Below, piece by piece: positions 22,201 through 24,735 of a stretch of DNA of 24,735 bases. The notes beneath the pieces were generated by a model, which saw only the letters and a list, made by a program, of their open reading frames with translations, was not told where the DNA came from and did no database searches. Positions within the stretch are counted from its first letter, which is position 1. Every line of letters starts with the position of its first letter. Source of the DNA: DATIHT01 sp964348615 (GTDB lineage: Bacteria > Patescibacteriota > Microgenomatia > Curtissbacterales > GWA2-41-24); contig CAYGDE010000007.1 in assembly GCA_964348615.1 (NCBI GenBank), forward strand, positions 1-24,735, written 5' to 3'. The translations under genes were made by a program, and so were the position numbers.

Positions 22201-22261
22201 CCTTGTCGATGATTTCTTTGGGGACAGTAGCTTCCTTGGGTGGATCTTTGACAGGTGGCAT
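19217..22261 (-). CDS. Large T4SS-like membrane protein: Gly-zipper region, DUF11-like domain, M23 peptidase
   Basis: 1014-residue multi-domain protein. Residues 1-480 are hydrophilic and helical, rich in Gln/Lys/Glu. Residues of about 482-620 form Gly-rich hydrophobic segments with dense GxxxG motifs (AGAIVGAYIGAAIGGAIGYA), and 640-720 hold further hydrophobic stretches. Residues of about 735-850 look like a DUF11/adhesin-type beta domain (PNRDVTFTITLTAKDKNL, then TCPTELNANQNCTFPFTI). Residues 860-1000 form an M23 (LytM) domain with H875, D884 in EALDIG, and the HLH pair at H970 and H972, the expected zinc ligands and catalytic His. It follows the VirB4 gene, so it may be the VirB6-like channel component that also opens peptidoglycan. 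The ATG at 22261 is duplicated at 22416 by the assembly overlap; an AAGGAG lies about 14 bases upstream of it. Confidence 0.8.
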   Translation of the reverse strand: MPPVKDPPKEATVPKEIIDKAKITPNQPVPRYSRGRVSAMGVLAELESIEPILRIHQQEAQSQLSQGLDPKIRQILPSLGIKSTNEEQFLKIVGEVSQEAARQTIEDAARIQSPQDVEAVVADSISETLSTHPELSGQLSQSQEEILTKVLPQIQDVVAKNQKSLEQAAVLTTAAQIANLKSENPNVQDLISTSVERASEDQSALLDPQSREILKTDLGKNYLKTYQSEFFEKLKITDAKIPTLQELQESKEFANSQATKTAKENLEKTQAGKSISQKIPYSVVADKFAAYFNLRNPQKPTVQPKLTFAAKVILQNPQIAKELLLAGFAHDQETLATKLQGASKIIDSFKNKRALTHKEAKELERARQSYNFATQAQAFKVKKPKDYKRSISVLSKMYEGRPEIASQQFWQSQYYFENYMPRFFTSNQEFVTETIMQSSGLPSNGSKLGSIFSRMKGGFSASSLATGMGIAQNPVTNIFKKARNIAALGFGGLLMYFYTLGQAALAGFITGAIAGGLAGAALGFLAPPILWPITVPLGFFAGGSIGGIAGGLIGYGFGSGSTTAVTTGVGAGVGGVAGGIIGGTLGSVFGPLGTIAGAIVGAYIGAAIGGAIGYAIGNYVISPTTSLVKGVAGSASSGFGIGGLLSSAAHFLTGVASTAIGAVGTAISGAFGVLSGAANLLVGGISAISIPGSTVLFLTAGPVAAVGVLSTVGIITTAASFATIAADENPSLTPGQNEFFTLTKTANPQTLDNAPPNRDVTFTITLTAKDKNLTNVSLTDTTQDKNGSNTHTITCPTELNANQNCTFPFTISIDSSLNDSIISNTVTAKATPEGDTEKTDSVTTTVAVGNPPADCPRGWPTLGDITQGPEGPTSHGPDGYEALDIGQGTSYGGNPQDVKSTVEGIVQESNPRSDPLDQRIIVQPLLCSGLQLIFFTHLSRRDVSVGEIVHAGQVIGKTGAPLGGGVRQPHLHYQFNNSFDRSFKIEAPNVPTTVPRNCDSGSAILCNTKANHSL

Positions 22262-22434
22262 GATAGGACTGAAAACTCCNNNNNNNNNNNNNNNNNNNNN
22301 NNNNNNNNNNNNNNNNNNNNNNNNNNNNNNNNNNNNNNNNNNNNNNNNNNNNNNNNNNNNNNNNNNNNNNNNNNNNNNNCAGTAGCTTCCTTGGGTGGAT
22401 CTTTGACAGGTGGCATGATAGGACTGAAAACTCC
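22225..22434. other. Assembly gap (100 N) with identical 55-base flanks
   Basis: Bases 22225-22279 are identical to 22380-22434, and the 100 N at 22280-22379 lie exactly between them. This is the mark of two contigs that overlap by 55 bases but were joined with a fixed-size gap. Collapsing them leaves 39 bases between the Gly-zipper/M23 start and the VirB4 stop. Open frames with unknown residues here are artefacts. Confidence 0.9.
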
Positions 22435-22455
22435 TTACAATCCTATGATATCAGA

Positions 22456-24300
22456 TTAGGGTTGTTGGGGTGGTTGAGGAGCAGGAGAATTGAACCGTTG
22501 TTCTGCTTCTTGGGCTTTTTTCTGCAATTCTATAACCTCTTCCGGTTTACTGGTTACCAGATAATGTTCGTCTTCTGAGGCAATGATGCGAATTGCTACA
22601 TGGTTGGCGCCGGCGAAGAAAATACCTTCGCCAATGTCTGCTGCCAAAAGCAAGTGTTTTTCGCCTTCTGAGAGATAAAAGACGTCTGCAACTTTGTCGA
22701 TTGCAGCTGGAGATTGTTTCAAGAGTATTTGAATTGACGAATTGGTAACTATGGCCTTGCCATAGTCGGTATTTAAAAAGTCCTCAACGTCTTGTGTGAT
22801 TGTAGTCATTCCCAAATAGTATTTTCTGGCTCTTTTGGCAATACTGTACATGAAGGTAGCGCTGTCTGGATACTGCATCATGTACCAGGCCTCGTCTATT
22901 ATTAAAAGTCTTTTTCTAATGTCGTTTTTAACCCTTGTCCAGATAAAGTCGAGAATTAAAAACATGGCAATTGGCCTAAGTTCATTTTCCAGGTTTTTGA
23001 TTGAAAAGACAGTGAAGGTATTTTTAATGTCGATATTGCTTTGCTGGCTAAAGATGCCCAGAAGCGAACCTTTTACAAACTTTTCCAGGCGGTCTGCCAG
23101 ACCTTTTGCGTCTGGTTCCTCCATGCCAAGGAGACTTTTATATAGATCTTCCATTAGGGGCGGTTCGTTTTTCTGGGTTTGCGGGTCTGGAGTTATACCC
23201 TTGGCTTTGTAGGTATTAACGAGTGCTCGGTCTAAAATGGCGTCTTCTGAAGGATTAAGTTCGCCCATGACCACCCTCAATAGGCCGTGAAGGGAAAGAA
23301 TTTTCAAGCCAAGTTCGTTTTCGCCTTCTTCGTACACACCAGAAAGATCAAACGGGTTAATTTTGGCCTGAGCATTAAAGTCGAAGGCTATGTATTCGCC
23401 TCCGATTGCTTCACATAAAGTTCTATATTCTTCTTCTGGGTCGATAACAATAATTTCTGTGCCAAACATAAGAGACCTCAGGGCTTCTAGCTTAACCAGA
23501 TAGGATTTACCGGATCCGGATTTGGCAAACACGACAGAATTTGCGTTTTCCTGGGAAAACCTGTCAAAAATAACTAGGCTGCCGTTGTGTTCGTTGAGGC
23601 CATACATAATTCCCGAATTGGAAGTTAGAGTTGATGAGATAAACGGGAAGGTGGTGGCCAAAGAAGTGGTGTCCATATTTCTGGTTATATAGATATGGTC
23701 TGTGCCTTGAGGCAAGGTTGTTTTGAATGCGTCTTCTTGTTGAAGCGTGGCATGTTTGGGAACCAAAAGAAGTGAGCCTAGCATGGATTCGACTTGCTTG
23801 GTCGTGTCGTCCAGTTCGTCTTTGGTGTCGGCTGGAATAGTGACATAGAGGCCGAACTGGAAAAATCTTTCAGCACCTTTTACCAGTTCTTCCTGTAACA
23901 TTTGTGCGTCTTCAAGTGCAGCCTGGACAGATGGGTCAAGTACCTTTCCGTGTTGGATGTCGGTTGAAATGGTGGCTTCCATTTCGGTGATTTTCCGCTT
24001 TAGGTCATCCAAAACACCCTTAGCTTCGACGGGATAAGAATACATGGAAATTTCTAGGGTGTGTTCAAAGTTGATAAGAGGGGCAAGCCAGTTAGCTTGA
24101 ACAAACCTTGGGTATCCGACAACAAACAGTGTGCGGTAGTAGGTGGAACCAACTTTCAAAAAGTCGAAATCCACTTCTATGGCTGGGGGAGCAATTATAT
24201 CCTTAACCGAGACCGTGCCTGCGGATAAGGTTTGTGCCCATCTTTGTTCGTTAGCATTAAGCTGAGTCTGCGCTGGTTTTTTGGCACCGAATATTCCCAT
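22456..24300 (-). CDS. virB4: VirB4/TraC-like type IV secretion ATPase
   Basis: 614-residue ATPase that powers type IV secretion or conjugation machines at the cytoplasmic membrane. Residues 1-230 match the VirB4 N-terminal domain. The C-terminal P-loop domain has Walker A in FAKSGSGKSYLVK (GSGKS 262-266) and Walker B in RLLIIDEAWYMM (LLIIDE 465-470). Later motifs TTITQDVEDFL and NSSIQILLKQSP are typical of VirB4. The C-terminus ends in a Pro/Gln-rich tail (SPAPQPPQQP). The ATG begins one base after the stop of the upstream Pro/Gln-rich gene; the Gly-zipper/M23 gene follows. This order (small protein, VirB4, VirB6/peptidase) resembles Gram-positive conjugation modules. No VirD4 or relaxase is visible. 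Confidence 0.93.
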   Translation of the reverse strand: MGIFGAKKPAQTQLNANEQRWAQTLSAGTVSVKDIIAPPAIEVDFDFLKVGSTYYRTLFVVGYPRFVQANWLAPLINFEHTLEISMYSYPVEAKGVLDDLKRKITEMEATISTDIQHGKVLDPSVQAALEDAQMLQEELVKGAERFFQFGLYVTIPADTKDELDDTTKQVESMLGSLLLVPKHATLQQEDAFKTTLPQGTDHIYITRNMDTTSLATTFPFISSTLTSNSGIMYGLNEHNGSLVIFDRFSQENANSVVFAKSGSGKSYLVKLEALRSLMFGTEIIVIDPEEEYRTLCEAIGGEYIAFDFNAQAKINPFDLSGVYEEGENELGLKILSLHGLLRVVMGELNPSEDAILDRALVNTYKAKGITPDPQTQKNEPPLMEDLYKSLLGMEEPDAKGLADRLEKFVKGSLLGIFSQQSNIDIKNTFTVFSIKNLENELRPIAMFLILDFIWTRVKNDIRKRLLIIDEAWYMMQYPDSATFMYSIAKRARKYYLGMTTITQDVEDFLNTDYGKAIVTNSSIQILLKQSPAAIDKVADVFYLSEGEKHLLLAADIGEGIFFAGANHVAIRIIASEDEHYLVTSKPEEVIELQKKAQEAEQRFNSPAPQPPQQP

Positions 24301-24301
24301 G

Positions 24302-24735
24302 TTATTTTTGGTTTGGTTGGTTATTTATTGCTTGATATTGATTTGGATATTGTTGGTTTGCATTTGGGATGTTTGGATTTTGGTTTGGCTGGCTATTTAC
24401 GAACTGGGCTGCTTTTGCAGTTGCTTCCTGAAGACTTTTTAGTGCATCTTGCTGGGGTGTTGGTATGTTGGTATTTTGAACAGGTTGTTGGACTTGAAGG
24501 TTTTGTGAAATTGGCGATGAAGCAGGTGGTGCGTATGGTGAAGGCTGTTGGCTTTGGGGTTGCTGTTCGTTTGCAGGTGCAGGGTAAGCAGATTGATTTT
24601 GGACAGCAGTAAACGGCGGTTGGGAGATTGGTGGCTGTTGGGCTTGCTGTTGAGGCCACGCTGGGTTGGGATTTGCATTAGGATTTGCAGGTGCTTGCGG
24701 TATAGGAACAGGCCTAACATCGACAGGCACTTGAG
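24302..24735 (-). CDS. Pro/Gln/Asn-rich protein, 5' end beyond the window
   Basis: At least 142 residues of low-complexity sequence dominated by Pro, Gln and Asn, with one short helical stretch (QQDALKSLQEATAKAAQF). The frame has no stop up to the window edge. The first in-window start (GTG at 24730) is preceded by an in-frame Gln codon, so the gene is probably cut off and its N-terminus unseen. It ends one base before the VirB4 start, so it is cotranscribed. In Gram-positive type IV systems a PrgI-like membrane protein often precedes VirB4, and this could be the disordered tail of one. That is a guess from position only. The VirB4 C-terminus has a similar Pro/Gln tail. Confidence 0.55.
   Translation of the reverse strand, partial: QVPVDVRPVPIPQAPANPNANPNPAWPQQQAQQPPISQPPFTAVQNQSAYPAPANEQQPQSQQPSPYAPPASSPISQNLQVQQPVQNTNIPTPQQDALKSLQEATAKAAQFVNSQPNQNPNIPNANQQYPNQYQAINNQPNQK

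Noticed and set aside
22114..22459. Open frames running through the N gap
   Set aside because: They contain unknown residues and exist only because of the duplicated 55-base flanks around the artificial gap.

Overview
The window looks like a fragment of a small, AT-rich bacterial genome, most likely from the Candidate Phyla Radiation (Patescibacteria, perhaps the Microgenomates side). This placement is an inference from gene content: compact or shortened housekeeping proteins (ValRS without its C-terminal tail, KhpB without the Jag_N domain, short YidC), very tight gene packing, a DUF4012 surface protein, and a type IV secretion-like module with a Gly-zipper/M23 protein. Stop codons TAA, TAG and TGA all end recognisable genes, so the standard bacterial code applies. 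No tRNA, rRNA, CRISPR array or transposase was seen.

Layout. (1) 49-2482, plus strand: valS and a small membrane TPR-like protein overlapping its end. (2) 2484-3806, minus strand: ribosomal protein bL25 (Ctc type) followed by a predicted lipoprotein. (3) 3908-6525, plus strand: three overlapping or abutting genes of unknown function. The middle one carries an internal duplication; the last is a long Ala/Glu-rich coiled-coil protein with a C-terminal membrane anchor. (4) 6532-14959, minus strand: one long co-directional run. It starts with the classic origin-proximal block rpmH-rnpA-yidD-yidC-khpB and continues into surface-polysaccharide genes (O-antigen ligase-like, Wzx-like flippase, RNase HI, Wzz-like, SDR-DUF4012 fusion). 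(5) 14960-18234: dnaA and dnaN on the plus strand with DnaA-box-like sites in both flanking intergenic regions (probable oriC), then a DciA-like gene. (6) 18231-24735, minus strand: a type IV secretion/conjugation-like module made of a Pro/Gln-rich partial protein, a VirB4 ATPase, a 1014-residue Gly-zipper/DUF11/M23 protein and a membrane-anchored unknown.

How they work together. The centre of the window is the replication start region: DnaA, the beta clamp and a putative helicase-loader partner lie beside the rpmH block for ribosome, RNase P and membrane insertion. The surface-polysaccharide genes downstream would flip, polymerise or ligate and size-control an envelope glycan. The last block would build an envelope-spanning transfer machine: VirB4 supplies energy, and the M23 domain would open peptidoglycan.

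Assembly warning. A 100-N gap at 22280-22379 is flanked by the same 55 bases on both sides. This is almost certainly an unmerged contig overlap, so the real sequence is probably 155 bases shorter and nothing is missing there. Several gene junctions carry short simple tandem repeats that begin at or next to stop codons, including a perfect 30-bp repeat present twice and a potential G-quadruplex.
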